From Schistosoma haematobium (taxonomy: Eukaryota; Platyhelminthes; Trematoda; Strigeidida; Schistosomatidae), in the NCBI RefSeq assembly GCF_000699445.3, contig NC_067198.1:36298536-36362535 (forward strand): a stretch of DNA of 64,000 bases, read 5' to 3'. Made by a program: the position numbers and the translations under genes. The notes under the pieces were generated by a model. That model ran no database searches, was not told the origin of the DNA, and worked only from the letters and a program-made list of their open reading frames with translations. Position 1 is the first letter of the stretch; every line of letters starts with the position of its first letter. Below, one piece after another: positions 48,690 to 60,340 of this stretch.

Positions 48690-50319
48690 TGTAAGTTAGC
48701 ATCAGAACATTGGAAGAACCAGACCCAATTACAGAGTCAACAAACCAGCTGCTCACCGTGGACTTCGACCAAAACGATGTGCTTAAGGCTCTTAGCACCC
48801 TAAACATGGAGAAGTCAACAGGACCAGATGAACTACACCCTAAAATCTTGAGACATATTGCCCAATATATCGCAGCCCCACTGATTGTGATATTCAAAAT
48901 GTCACTTGACCAAGGTGTGTTACCTATGGACTGGAAGGACCCAATCGTCACTCCCATACATAAAACAGGTCCACGACAAGTTCCATCGAATTACAGACCC
49001 GTAAGCCTCACCAGTGTTGTAATTAAAATACTGGAAAGAATAATCAAACGGACCATAACGGCATTTATGGAAACCAATAACTTGCTGAACATGGCACAAC
49101 ATGGTTTTAGAAAGGGTCTATCCTGTACAACGAACCTCCTTATAGCTAGGGAGTTCTGGATTAATGCGCTAGACAACGGAAACTCAGTGGATGTTGTTTA
49201 CATAGACTTCAGTAAGGCTTTTGACAAGGTGCCAACTAATAGACTGCTATTGAAGTTGGCAAACCTTGGTATTGCTGGACCTCTTTTAAAATGAATTAGG
49301 GATTTCCTAGTAGGTCGTAGGCAAAAAGTAAGAATAAATTCCAGGTGCTCCATCTGGAGACCAGTACTTAGTGGAGTACCCCAAGGTTCCGTCCTAGGTC
49401 CTTTACTTTTTATAATGTACGTTAATGATCTTACAAGTATAGTACAGTCTCCAACGTTATTATACGCTGACGATGTAAAAATTTGGCGGGTAATAACTGG
49501 AGACGAAGACGCATTTACTCTTCAGGCAGACTTAAATAATATGATAAACTGGTATAAAGAGTGGCTGATGCCTATGAACGCGGAAAAGTGTGTCTACATG
49601 CACTTGGGGGATTCAAAGGTTAATAAGTACAACATAGGGGATTTGTCATTACCCGTAGTCCGGTCTCATAAGGACCTAGGGGTGACAGTGAGCAATGGTC
49701 TTAAGACGACGGCCCATTGCCAGGAGGTCGCAGTTAAGGGGTTTCGAACCCTCTGGGCTTTAAAAAGGACATTCACTAAGTTTGATACTACCATGTTCAC
49801 CACATTATACACATCCTTAGTGAGAACTAAGTTAGAGAACTGTGTTCAGTCTGCAAGCCCCTGTTTAAAAGGTGACTCAGACATACTAGAAAAAGTACAG
49901 AGGGCAGCTACGCGTGCTATTCCGGAACTCCGGGGTTTATCATATAAAGAGCGGCTTGAAAAACTGAACCTCTTTACTCTATCCTATCGCAGACTAAGGG
50001 GAGATCTAATATTGATGTACAGAATACTGAGAAATGATTTCGGACCTAACTTATTCTCTCTTTCTTTCCACTAGATCGGGACACCTCAGAGGACATAGCA
50101 GGCGAGTAGAAAAGCCAAGAACGAACAAAATACCCGTGGCATACAGGTTTTCACACCGAGTCATCAATACTTGGAACCTGCTGCCTGAAGCAGTGGTGTC
50201 CGCACCTTCAATTGACTCTTTCAAGAGAAGACTGGACACTCACAGAAGCATACTAGAAAAGGAATAACATAGGCCGTAGGCCTTCTGTCCTTACTACACA
50301 AATCTGAATCTGAATCTGA
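48690..50319 (+). mobile_element. CR1-like non-LTR retrotransposon, 5'-truncated
   Basis: Starts within the linker before RT and ends in a short tandem repeat AATCTGAATCTGAATCTGAA (50300-50319), the kind of 3' tail typical of CR1-group elements. No endonuclease or ORF1. It lies ~45 bp beyond the tandem array and before the tetraspanin exons. Confidence 0.8.
48710..50267 (+). pseudogene. CR1-like reverse transcriptase (one stop, one frameshift)
   Basis: Reverse transcriptase that would copy its own RNA by target-primed synthesis. RT blocks in order: KSTGPDELHPKIL, NYRPVSLTSVVIKILERI, HGFRKGLSCTTNLL, VYIDFSKAFDKVPTNRLL, GVPQGSVLGPLLF, catalytic YADD at 49463-49474, then the thumb region and a C-terminal FSHRVINTWNLLPEAVV-APSIDSFKRRLD block. 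A TGA at 49292-49294 (after LANLGIAGPLLK) interrupts the frame, most simply a Trp codon mutated. The frame is shifted near 50070. Otherwise well preserved, so a fairly young but dead copy. Confidence 0.85.
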
Positions 50320-50517
50320 AATATTGAATTTGTTTATCTAACTCAACCGAAGCTGGCTTCTATGGATATGATGAGTCTCAATTCGTAAATCCGAACACAT
50401 GGTCTTTAAAACATATCGCCCAGTACAGACTTCTATAAGTGTTTGGCTAAAAAATTCCTTACTTACTCATCAGATTATTTTCTTGGTAATTCCTGTTAAA
50501 TAATAATAATTCACTAG

Positions 50518-53500
50518 TTATTAATGGGAATTCTTGTGGGTCTATCATGTTGGCTACTAATTTGGACATCTCGGTTTTCTGACTTCGAAATTATCATGAA
50601 GTCCTATTACTTTTCTTCCGGAAAGCTTGTATTGCTTATTTCATCTATATTTGGGGCTGGAGTGGCTGTTTTTGGATACTGCATTTTCAACGTTGATAGT
50701 CCTACTTTGTTACTAATTGTAAGTTTTGCTTCAAAACTTACTCAGAAAGCACATAATTAGCAACTTTATCCTTATTTGGGCGTTTCTGTCAGTAAGCGTT
50801 TGTGGATTTTTGCTATTACTGGAGGTGGTATCTTATTGATAATTATGTACACTTTTCTAGTTGGACATAGAATTACCAGGTAAATTTACATCAGCGATAA
50901 CGAAATATTATGGCATAAATATGTCAATTCGTCGAAATAAGGATTTGACTGCTGCATTAAATGAGATTCAATTCAAAGTATGCAAATTAAAGTCCACTTT
51001 TTTTCCTGTACAAATGTAGTTTAAGTGTTGCGGTACGCATGGTGAAAAATCAAGTAATTATTCATGGTTTATTTATAGAGGGTCAAGCACGTGGTTTTAC
51101 ATTACACAAGAGCTAGGTAGGTCCCAATATAAAGTTTTTGTTCAGCTGTAATTTATTTCTAAAGAGAATAAATATTTGGTCTTGAGAATTTTAGTGGCTA
51201 GTGATCTGTTTCAGTTTGGAAAGGACAGGAGGCTTGATGGCCTGTGTTAGTCCTGGCAATGGTGGTCTCTCAGTTGATCCAACTTTCTTTTGGAAGAGTC
51301 GACGGATGGAGCCCCATCCACTTGCTGAGGTAATGAATTCCACTCGTTGATGATTCGATGGGAAAGTCGATAGTCAGCTGACAAGTAATCTGTTCTGGGC
51401 TTGTGAACGTTGTTGGAGTGTCCTCGTAAATTCTCTGTTTTGGAAGACAAGAAAAATGAGGGCGTATCAAGTGCAAATATATCACTAAGCAATTTGAAAA
51501 CTGTAATCAAGTCGCCTCTAGTTCTACGATATGACAACGGGAATAGGTTTAGTTTGGCCAGTCGAGTATCATACGGGAGCTTCGCTATTCCGGGAATCAG
51601 CTTAGTTGCTGTTCTCTGAACCTTTTCCAAAAGCTTACTGTCTTTTTTAGAGCACGGGCTAGCCGCTTGTATGGAGTACTCAAGTTTAGGACGTGCGAAC
51701 AATGTATATATACATCACAACACACTTGGAAGCATTTATCGGCAACTGCCAGGTTTGAGACCATTCAGATAATTTCTTCAGGTCATTTTGGAGTTCTAAG
51801 CTATCACCCTTACATCGTATCGTTCTCTATATCTTGACATCGTCAAAATATAGCAAGACCGATGATGATAGGAGACGAGAAAGATCATTTAGATACAAGA
51901 GGAATAGCACTGGCCCAAAAAAATGTACCCTGGGGCACTCCATTAAGCATAGTGCCCCAGCTAGATAACTTTGAGTTCACCCGTACTCTTTGTTGGCACC
52001 CAACTAGGAAGTCTTTTATCCACATAAATAGATTGCCTCCAATTCCGACATTTCTTAGCTTTTATAACAGCCGGTTGTGAGAAACTTTGTCAAAAGCTTT
52101 GCTGAAATCAATGAAGGCTACGTCTACAGGTGACTTTTGGTCCTTAAGAGCTCACCAGCTTTCACGAGTGACTAATAAGTTAGTGAGACAAGAATAATCT
52201 TTTCTAAAATTTTAATAACCACAATAGTTAAGCCAACGGGTCGGTAATTCTCAGGTCTATGCTTCGTAACTGTTTTGAAGACAAAACTTACTATGGCGTT
52301 CTTCCAGTATTTTGGTAAACGACCCTGGGTTGCGGATAGATTAAAGCATATACTTAAAGGGCTTGCAACGAAGTTAGATAATTCCTTCAGTAGCCTAGGA
52401 TGCAAATCATCGGGCCCCGTGGATTTACCTATGTCAAGCTTATTTAGCAGACCAAAGACATAGAGTTGTTTAATGATCACTCTATCCAGTGTATTTGTGG
52501 GGGAATTCGTATACGCTGACGGGAAGGGTGCTTCTATAGTGTATACATTGCTAAAGTAGTTTGAGAACACTTGATCCTTATCAAAGTCGTCCTCCACCAA
52601 TGATGCTGCAGTACTGTCTCCCCATAGTGCAGGAATGTTTCTTCTTCTTTTTGTCCTTTGGTTTATATAGGAATACAAGCGTTTAGGACATTCTATGGAT
52701 TCCTTAACAATTTTTTCTTCGTACAACTTTCTAGACTTACGGAGGGTCAAGGCACAGGTATTCCGAGCTTTTTGATGCTGAGATTTTGTCTCATCAGTCC
52801 CTAGTAACCTAAATCTATCCCACATTTTTCTTGTCTTACGGAGAAGGATGCGGAACTCCCCGCTGAACCACGGTGGAGAGTTTCTCGGCCCCCTTGGTAT
52901 AGTCCAAAGGATGTGGAGTGCGGTAACTTTTAAGCATAAATTTCGAAATGCGTCCCAAGCCGTTTCAATTGAGGACTCTGGGTCTATTGTCCAGTCTACT
53001 AAAGATGCTCAGTGCATGATATCTGGTATGTTTGCTTTCCAGAAGTTAGGTCTGGATTGAGCTAACGCGTACTCGTGATTGACAGTTATATGGAAGTCGA
53101 AAGTTAAAACTGCGTGATCACTTTTACCTAGGGTTGGCATGTAATAGATGTTCGCAACGTCATCCTCATAGTGAGTCCATAGAAGATCTAGTAAGGATGA
53201 TTCAGCGTCTTGGTCGTACCTAGTCGCTTCTTTCACATGTTGCACAAGGGCACATGTGATAACCGCATCAACTAGTTCCTTCTCGAAGGAATTTTCTGAT
53301 AATTCAGTTCGCAGGTTTTCCCAGTCTACCATAAGTGCATTAAAGTCCCCTAGGATTAGACATCGACCACTTTGTATTGAGACTACTTAGCAGGATCTCA
53401 TTTACCTCATAGCTTGGACTGCGATAGACCAAACCAATCAGAAGCTCTTGTCCCTTGCATTTCAAGTGGCAGGTAACTAATTCACACGTCCCACTCTCCT

Positions 53501-56500
53501 GGGATACACTGTCGATAATGGTGAGTGGGATAGCATTCTTAATGAATAGAGCTACTCCCCCTCCTTTACGCTTTTGTATTCTATCGGCTCTTACTAACGT
53601 AAAACCCTCGAAATCAAGTTCCATATTATCTATAGCCTGTGTCAGCCAGGTTTCTGTGACTGCGATCATGTCTGGCTTTGTAGAGTCAATCTGTACACCT
53701 AGTTCCGATCCCTTATTGAGTAAGCTTCGAGGATTGGTGTAACAGATCCGAAGCCTGTTTAAGTGGCTTCGTGCTTCACCCAGAGTGGCTTCGGTATCAC
53801 TCTCTGTCGAAGCCTTACAACCCGAAAATTTACAATTTTCAGGTCCTTTTCGCCAGCGTCTAACCTAAGCTGTAGTTCTTTTTTGGCTTCCCATCTTTTT
53901 ACGCGGTCTACCAACGGTAATTCCTTACGGATAAAAACTCCTAAACCCTTTAATTTATGTCCATCCTGTAAAATTAAGTCGCGTTCATTCGAAGATTTGA
54001 ATACTACTTTAAGTAGTTTGGATTGATTTCGCTTCAAGTTCGCTAGACTACCTAGTCCGTACATCTTTAACAAGGTGACTCCGGGGATGTTTTGAGGCAT
54101 GAGTTGATTAAGTAGCTGTTTCATCAGCACCATGTCATGCTCAAAACGAGTTTTTGGTTCAAAGCTTTCATTCTCCTTGATTCTATGAAAAATAACTGAT
54201 CTGTCACTGTGGTTAGCATTCGATTTCTCGACTAATTTTGTGGGGGCAGGATTCCCTTTTATATCGTTATGTTGTTTCTTCCTTACAACCTGTAACCATT
54301 CGTCAACGTTGCTATGAGAGGCAACCACAGTTGCGTCAAACATACTGTAGGATTCCGGAGGGTTGTCGACGATTTGGGAGGTCAGGTTATGTTTCCCGCT
54401 AGAAACCGATCGAGCCTTGCGATTGCGGCTTCTATGCGCTTCCTGCTGGATACCACTTAGAAGACGTGGGACAGAAGAAACTTCTTTTCTTGAGTTTTTG
54501 GTTAAGACAGACCTCTTTGAAGACTGTTTTTCCTCCTTTGGTCAATGTGAGTCACCTGTTTTCGAACTCACCTGACTTTGCTTCACACCAATTTGCGTGT
54601 CGACAGAGCTAGTACTGTTTGATTTATCCCGGCCACGCCCGCCAAAACACTTTTTTGCAGCATTTACCAATCAGATGGCCTCGGTTAGCAAGCTGTTTGG
54701 AACCGGACAGCACTGTTGACAAAGCCATACGCAACCAATTTTACTGAACCGTTTGAAAGCCGCAGGCGTTAAATTCATGCAAACTTCCTGGTACCGGCCT
54801 TTCCACTCATCGCACTGCATGTCGCTTTCAACGGGATAACGACAGCCCGGACGTTGACAATTACTTTTTTATACTGTCCAGTCATCAGACAGAGGTGTTT
54901 TTTTAGAAAAAGAGAACTAGATGCAATAATACTCAGAGACAAAAATGATCTGTGACCAAAAAAAGTGGAAGACTGTAGATTGTTAGAACCAAAAGTACTA
55001 ACAAATAGAACAGAAAACAAGGTACTCAAAAGTATCGACGAAAAACTAATTTAGAAACAGAAACGATACTCTAATCGAATATTTTAACTGAAATAAATTC
55101 AATTAAAGTGAAAACAGTAGTATTGATGCGTAACAAACAATCAAAACAATAGAATTTACTCAGCGAGGAAAAATACCACTGTCCTTTTAATTAGCGCGCG
55201 TCATTTTGGACGAACAAATGAATATATCCTCATTTAATTCTGTATGCTGCATCTAGACCAATTCTATTCATGAAAAGTGGGTACTAAGAAGCCAAACACG
55301 GACGACGTTGATTTGGTTTATTTCATATAATCGTTTGTGCAGACCGACATTAAAATGAGAATCGCGAAAACTAAGCGAAGGCAAGCGTGCCAAATAATCT
55401 TGATATTAATCCATTATTTATACCACACTAAAGTAAGCAATAGATATGTGATGAATAAAGTAAGCGATCCACTCATATACGCTCAGAATAGATAATGCCT
55501 AGTGTTTCCAACAGAACTCCTTTAGATAAACTAATGAGTGACTGATTTACACACAAGGTGACTACGTTTGGGATTACAAGGACATAAATACGAGAAGTAG
55601 ATTCACGGAAGGTCACAATTTTCTGTGAAAGGAATAAAGTTATTATGAAAATAAAAAAAGCCCAATAGTTATTGAAGTTATTAAAGTCTATTCAGCTACT
55701 AGGATAAACCGCTTGTGTCCTAGTACCGTGGTAAACGAGAACAACAGTTGGGACGGCCAAATGTTTTTATATCAAGAGGAGTATAGTTACGTCCCCCAAT
55801 TTCTACATCGACAAGCATTCCCAAACTTACAAAACTTATCAAGCTATTGACTTGGTTGATCGTCATTCATTTTTCAATATACTATTAGTAATATGTGTTG
55901 TGTCTTTAATACATTTGTAGTATATTTGCTCAATCCCGGAAAAAGTATTTGTACACAAGCAATTATTGTTATAAAGACTCAAACGCTTTATTGCGGATGT
56001 GCGAGTGTGAACATGTGGCTAAAAATGTTAACAAGTTTTATCTTAAATTTTCTGATTGCCTAGTGCACTATTTTTCATCTAGTTAAGTACAGAACAATCC
56101 CGCCTGTTGTAACTTGTGACTGCAGATTAGACGCGCAGCGTATTTATCGATCGGATCAATGACACGCAAAACAAGTACGGACGACCTAGAATCCCGATTG
56201 GCCCTGCTTCGCTGTCTAGCCCAGCCAGTTGAGTCCAGAACGCAAGTCTCAACCTCTGAGATATGAATCATTGTATTTCAAGCATACCCTTTTTATAAAC
56301 CAATCAACCCGACCACAACGTACCAATAAAATAGAGAATAACATTTGTACAATAATTAGCCAGAAGTGGCTGTGAATGAGGGAGGTAGCGATTAACAGAT
56401 AGGGAATAATTCATGAATGGTAAATCGTACAATAGTAGTTCATAGGTCAACATAAAGCTCATAATAAGAGGGGTATGAATATGAACAGTTTAGTTGCATA

Positions 56501-58607
56501 ACAACTATACGATAAAAATATACTCACAATATTGGTCCATAATTGGATCCCAAAAATTACCATTCATTATTCTTATCGGAACACAACACCGCCAATCGTA
56601 CTTCTAAAGGAGGAAGCAAGTAAAAGTATTTGAAACATCATAAAATATAGATATAAGCACAAATAAACCATTTCAGAAACTACAAGCCAACGTCAAAATG
56701 TAGTTACACTAACTGGAAATTGTTTTATACAAATTCATACGATGACTCTTATCACTGGTTGTTAAGCATTCTTTTTAGATGCCAATGGTAAATAAATTCA
56801 GAGGAAGCGGTGATACTACATGAAATTAACAAAGTAGAAGTTCCAGATCTCTTAAACCTTTTGCATTTACTTTTTGAAGACATTTTTGGGCTACTGGGGT
56901 AATAGTTTGGGCAGATAGCAAACACCCATTGAAAACAAAATAGCATGATCTTGATTATTATTACTAAATAGCTTGTATCATATAGGTACTTGGGATAACA
57001 AATAGAAGAAAATATGAGGTCTAGCGGTAAAATGTTTGCAGTTTGTGATTTCGGTTTTTTTCTCACAGATACTGAGAGTATCGTGGATTCATTAATATGG
57101 CGGATCTTGACGGTTTATTGCTTGGTCTATGCCAAATATTCACCAACTTTTAGGTTAATATTTTTGCTTTACGGATGCCTGGATGTAAATGGTTAAATAT
57201 AAAGTTTATTATAAGAACTACGAGCAAGGTGCAGAAATTAAACGCAAGTTGTCTATTGTAAGGACCATAGGCATCACCACTGAGCTATTCAGGTTGAAAA
57301 TAACTGTAAATAGGGTTGGGTTATGTACACTAATCGGTCACTGAGTGGTAAATAAGGTATTTTTCCAAGTTATTACTTGTGACTGAATTCTATTGGTTCA
57401 TGCATCTTAATGATAACTTTATTGTCTTAACAGCTCACTTGCAATCTCAGAAGTCTCAATAAATTATTTGACTTTCGTAAAACCATTTGTTTAGATAGCG
57501 AATCCTTTTTATTTAAACCTTACTATTTTCTCTTAAAAATGTTTTACTTGTGACCAGCCGGGACAAAACTGTCTTCCAATTGCTCGAAAATAAGATTTCA
57601 TTTTAGTCTATTCGAAACTTTTAAATGCCTTTTTTAATATTTTGGCATAGGTCTAAAATCGACGGCCCAATACGTTCCAGAAAGTTGTTGTGTTTTAAAA
57701 AGTCACAATCTTCAATTCAATTCTTTCTCAGAAATTCAGTCGCAAAGTGGTGTTTTCCTAGACAGAGAATTATGTATTGGTTATAAGTCACTTACAACAA
57801 GAGACGATATTGCACCTCGTATTGATAATCCATTATATACCACTAGAAGTAATACATATCTATATGAAAAGGTAAAAATCATCAACAATGTCCAGTTTTT
57901 TCTTGAATGTTTTGCTTTTCTAGGGATGTGTAACGGTAGTCAGACAAGAGTATCAACAATATTCTATCATGTTAGCTGCTTCAGGCACAACTGCTCTGGT
58001 GCTATCTGTAAGTTGTTTTTGTTATACCAGCGAAATCCGGTACTTTTCGAGTTTTCGGTAAATAATACGACAATGGTACAATACAACGGTTTGGTACACT
58101 ATGCATAGACAGCACCATGTTATACCTAGAGGAAAGATTCATGATCAACAATCGACTATCAGATTATAGATCAGACAATAGCTTGTTTAGCACAAATCCA
58201 AGTATTTCACATGGAGTCCTTAGTGATATTAGAGTAAGAATCAATTATAGGGGTGGATTCATGATATTAATTAATGTCATAACATTTGACAAATTGGATA
58301 TCTATTTTTCTTCACTCGCTGTTCAATCATATCTCGCTCTTACCTATCACACATCGGTCCTCATAAGACATTTTTACTAAATGCTGTGTTATTTCCTTTT
58401 ATTTATATGAAGTTATTTCTGTTTCAGATAGTTGGATTTATTCTGTCACTGGTTCTACTATTCCATATTGAATATCAACAGTTTGTTAGAATTTCGACGG
58501 ACTGGAATATTAATACTAGTACAATTAATATACAGTCATCTATACAAGACAATATCAGCACTACATCTAAACAGTTATCAGAGAATGAAGTGTTAGTTAA
58601 AGCCTAA
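50518..58607 (+). CDS. Tetraspanin (first exon not found)
   Basis: Four-transmembrane surface protein. Exons: 50518-50718, 50761-50827, 50861-50977, 51020-51116, 57732-57871, 57924-58007, 58428-58607; stop TAA 58605-58607. TM1 and TM2 are in the first listed exon (GILVGLSCWLLIWTS; LVLLISSIFGAGVAVFGYCI). TM3 is in the second (ILIWAFLSVSVCGFLLLLEV). The large extracellular loop starts LDIELPGKFTSAITKYYG and carries the hallmark FKCCGTHG at the start of exon 51020, more Cys at DRELCIGYK and EKGCVTVV, then TM4 IVGFILSLVLLFHIEYQQF and a Ser/Asn-rich tail ending LVKA. Most junctions keep phase. The join 50718/50761 does not: it would need a donor at ACTTT|GTTACT (50707) or a 1-nt change. In schistosomes such proteins are often tegumental; no location signal is seen here. 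Confidence 0.85.
51247..52825 (-). pseudogene. CR1-like reverse transcriptase, decayed
   Basis: The first part (52825-52172) has KARNTCALTLRKSRKLYEEK and KSTGPDDLHPRLLKELSNFV, then RPENYRPVGLTIVVIKILEK. Next, broken frames give FIDFSKAFDKVSHNRLL and LNGVPQGTFFW, and near 51850 the catalytic box reads YFDD rather than YADD and is followed by a stop. A region around 51700-51830 is missing sequence compared with the copy at 49463-49830. The C-terminal frame (51702-51247) is open: KLEYSIQAASPCSKKDSKLL to LSHRIINEWNSLPQ and KRKLDQLRD. Confidence 0.8.
53009..53745 (-). pseudogene. CR1-like endonuclease domain, frameshifted
   Basis: Apurinic/apyrimidinic-type endonuclease that nicks the target. The N-terminal block RICYTNPRSLLNK is followed by DMIAVTETWL (catalytic Glu present), KGGGVALFIK and LLIGLVYRSPS. 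After a frame break near 53335 come LVDAVITCALVQHV...SLLDLLWTHYED and GKSDHAVLTFDF, so the catalytic SDH is present. One frameshift separates the halves. Confidence 0.8.
53759..54870 (-). pseudogene. CR1-like ORF1 (PHD-like finger, then basic region)
   Basis: Nucleic-acid-binding ORF1 protein. The upstream part (54870-54680) reads NCQRPGCRYPVESDMQCDEW, then a short stretch with further Cys, then GCVWLCQQC, a Cys-rich PHD-like finger. It is followed by a Ser/Lys/Arg-rich stretch, with a stop near 54545. An intact frame then runs from MFDATVVASHSNVDEWLQVV (54343) to LWVKHEAT and TAA at 53761-53759, with HSDRSVIFHRIKENES matching the fragment at 13992. The endonuclease frame begins immediately after. 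Confidence 0.7.
55030..57731. other. Remaining tetraspanin intron, no exon recognised
   Basis: Intron sequence between the CR1 element and the acceptor at 57731. The stretch 56080-56560 has the look of a dispersed repeat, including a 62-codon minus frame at 56083-56271 that I do not regard as a gene. Other short frames are AT-rich and unsupported. Confidence 0.4.
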
Positions 58608-59054
58608 AATATACCTATTGAATTACATTACTTTATATTTCTGTATATTGTATATATATTTTTTTCTACGGAGCAATCCCTAATCACATAAGATTCTGTT
58701 ATATTTGTTATATATTTGTAGAATGAATATGTAGATAAATGTGAATTAGGTGGCTGACATTTCTGCGTATATTGTCAGTTGTAAATCAAATTTATAATAT
58801 TGAAGTCTGACGACACACATTTTTAAATCATTTGATTGAACAGGAAAAACTAAGCATCTGATTATTACCAATAGGCCTACTATACTATTAAGTAAATTTC
58901 TTGATCTTAATTTAATGTTTACAAAGATCACTTCTTGCTTTAAAACAATTTCCTTCTAAAACTGATATCATTTAAGAAGCTATTGAGAATATTTGATTTC
59001 ATTCTACAAACGTAGATTTTCGTCATTATGTAGAAATATAATTTTGTTCGAGAA

Positions 59055-59057
59055 AAT

Positions 59058-59060
<3 letters not shown>
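59055..59060 (+). terminator. Candidate polyadenylation signal for the tetraspanin
   Basis: AATAAA about 450 nt after the stop codon, the first exact match I saw downstream; position alone supports it. Confidence 0.35.

Positions 59061-59062
<2 letters not shown>

Positions 59063-59098
<36 letters not shown>
59063..59098. repeat. (TA)n microsatellite
   Basis: About 18 uninterrupted TA dinucleotides. Confidence 0.9.
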
Positions 59099-59103
<5 letters not shown>

Positions 59104-59916
59104 AAACACCTCAGACTAGTTCGTGTAATCTCAAGATCGTAGAAATAGCCTATTGACACCAAAAAGTACTCAGTGTACAAATTTTTAAAAAGGTGTAATT
59201 AATACAGTAAGATTGTGAATATCTGTTGTAACACTCAAATTATAAATTCTACGGATAGTATAATTTATTTCTAAGACTCGTGATATGATGAGCCAATCAG
59301 AAGTAGCCAATTGAGAAGGTAACTTTATGACAATCTGTAATGACCTGAAAGACATGTGCTTATCATTGGCTAACAAGTGGATTGATTTTCTAAGGGATAT
59401 ATATATCTATATGTATGTGAGTACATATCATTCGATAACCCGATACACTATCTCGTTCACTTTTATGTCCCTGATCAAGTACTTAGGTGGGTGGTCAGCA
59501 TGTATCACGTGTATCAATATCAGATCTCGGACACTTCCCATCAAAACAGCTTGTTTCAGAGGTTGAAATGAATGTGTTATTTTATGCTGTAATTGGAGAT
59601 CTTATGGCTCAGGTATTCATATTGAAATCATAACATTCTTTTAGGTTGGAAAACGTAAAATCAACGACAAGGGTAGAGCGTCGAGAATTCCCATTTTGTT
59701 GAGGTCATAAACTGACATAATTTAGACAGCTATTGATTGTGACCTCAATGAAATTCACTGATCTCACTCTCAATAATTATAATTCTCATTTTGTTTTGCT
59801 AGATTCTCACCAGCTGCTTACAACTTGTACATCTGTATCCTGTGCGGACTGTCTTGATAAAGTTGTATTTTCGCCAGTTTTATGTAGAGTAGATGAAATA
59901 ATACTAGCATTGGAAG

Positions 59917-59970
59917 CCAGGATGAGCGTTTCTTCTTGTTTGGAACTCGTTAGTTGGATGCACCTGCCTA
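59917..59970 (+). repeat. Short interspersed repeat, copy a
   Basis: GCGTTTCTTCTTGTTTGGAA...CTCGTTAGTTGGATGCACCTGC parallels 60281-60340 (GCGTTTCTTTTTATTTGGGA...CTCATCAGCTGGATGTACCTGC). The 93-codon open frame over copy a is therefore not a gene. Confidence 0.65.
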
Positions 59971-60280
59971 AAAATGCCTGTGACTTAATGACATTATCGA
60001 GGCTATCCGCATAGGATGCACATATCCCAAAAGAGACTGATCAAATGGAGTTTTAAGCATCATTGGGAAAATCCAAACAATCAGTATATATGAATTGCTA
60101 AAACCACTTTTCAAACCTAGTAAGAAAATTGAACTACTCAAATTGCAATGGGAAAAGAATAAATTAATCGTATCAGTAAATAATCATAAAAAAACTGTAA
60201 TGGTGTTCCAAATATTTTATATTAAATTCAATAATAACTTCATACAGTAAGAAGCAAAGATGGATGGTGCCTAGCAGTGG

Positions 60281-60340
60281 AATTTAGGACGCGCGTTTCT
60301 TTTTATTTGGGACTCATCAGCTGGATGTACCTGCATTCCA
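60281..60340 (+). repeat. Short interspersed repeat, copy b
   Basis: Second copy of the 59917-59970 motif, about 365 bp downstream in the same orientation. Confidence 0.65.

Larger units (their letters stand above)
51200..54900 (-). mobile_element. Nearly full-length, decayed CR1-like element inside the tetraspanin intron
   Basis: Minus-strand ORF1 (zinc finger and basic region), endonuclease and RT in correct order, in the opposite direction to the host gene. The 3' end (ACAGGCCATCAAGCCTCCTG near 51260) resembles the tail of the copy at 48690-50319. Confidence 0.8.

Noticed and set aside
59733..60014. 93-residue plus frame
   Set aside because: Overlaps a short repeat present again at 60281-60340; composition not gene-like.
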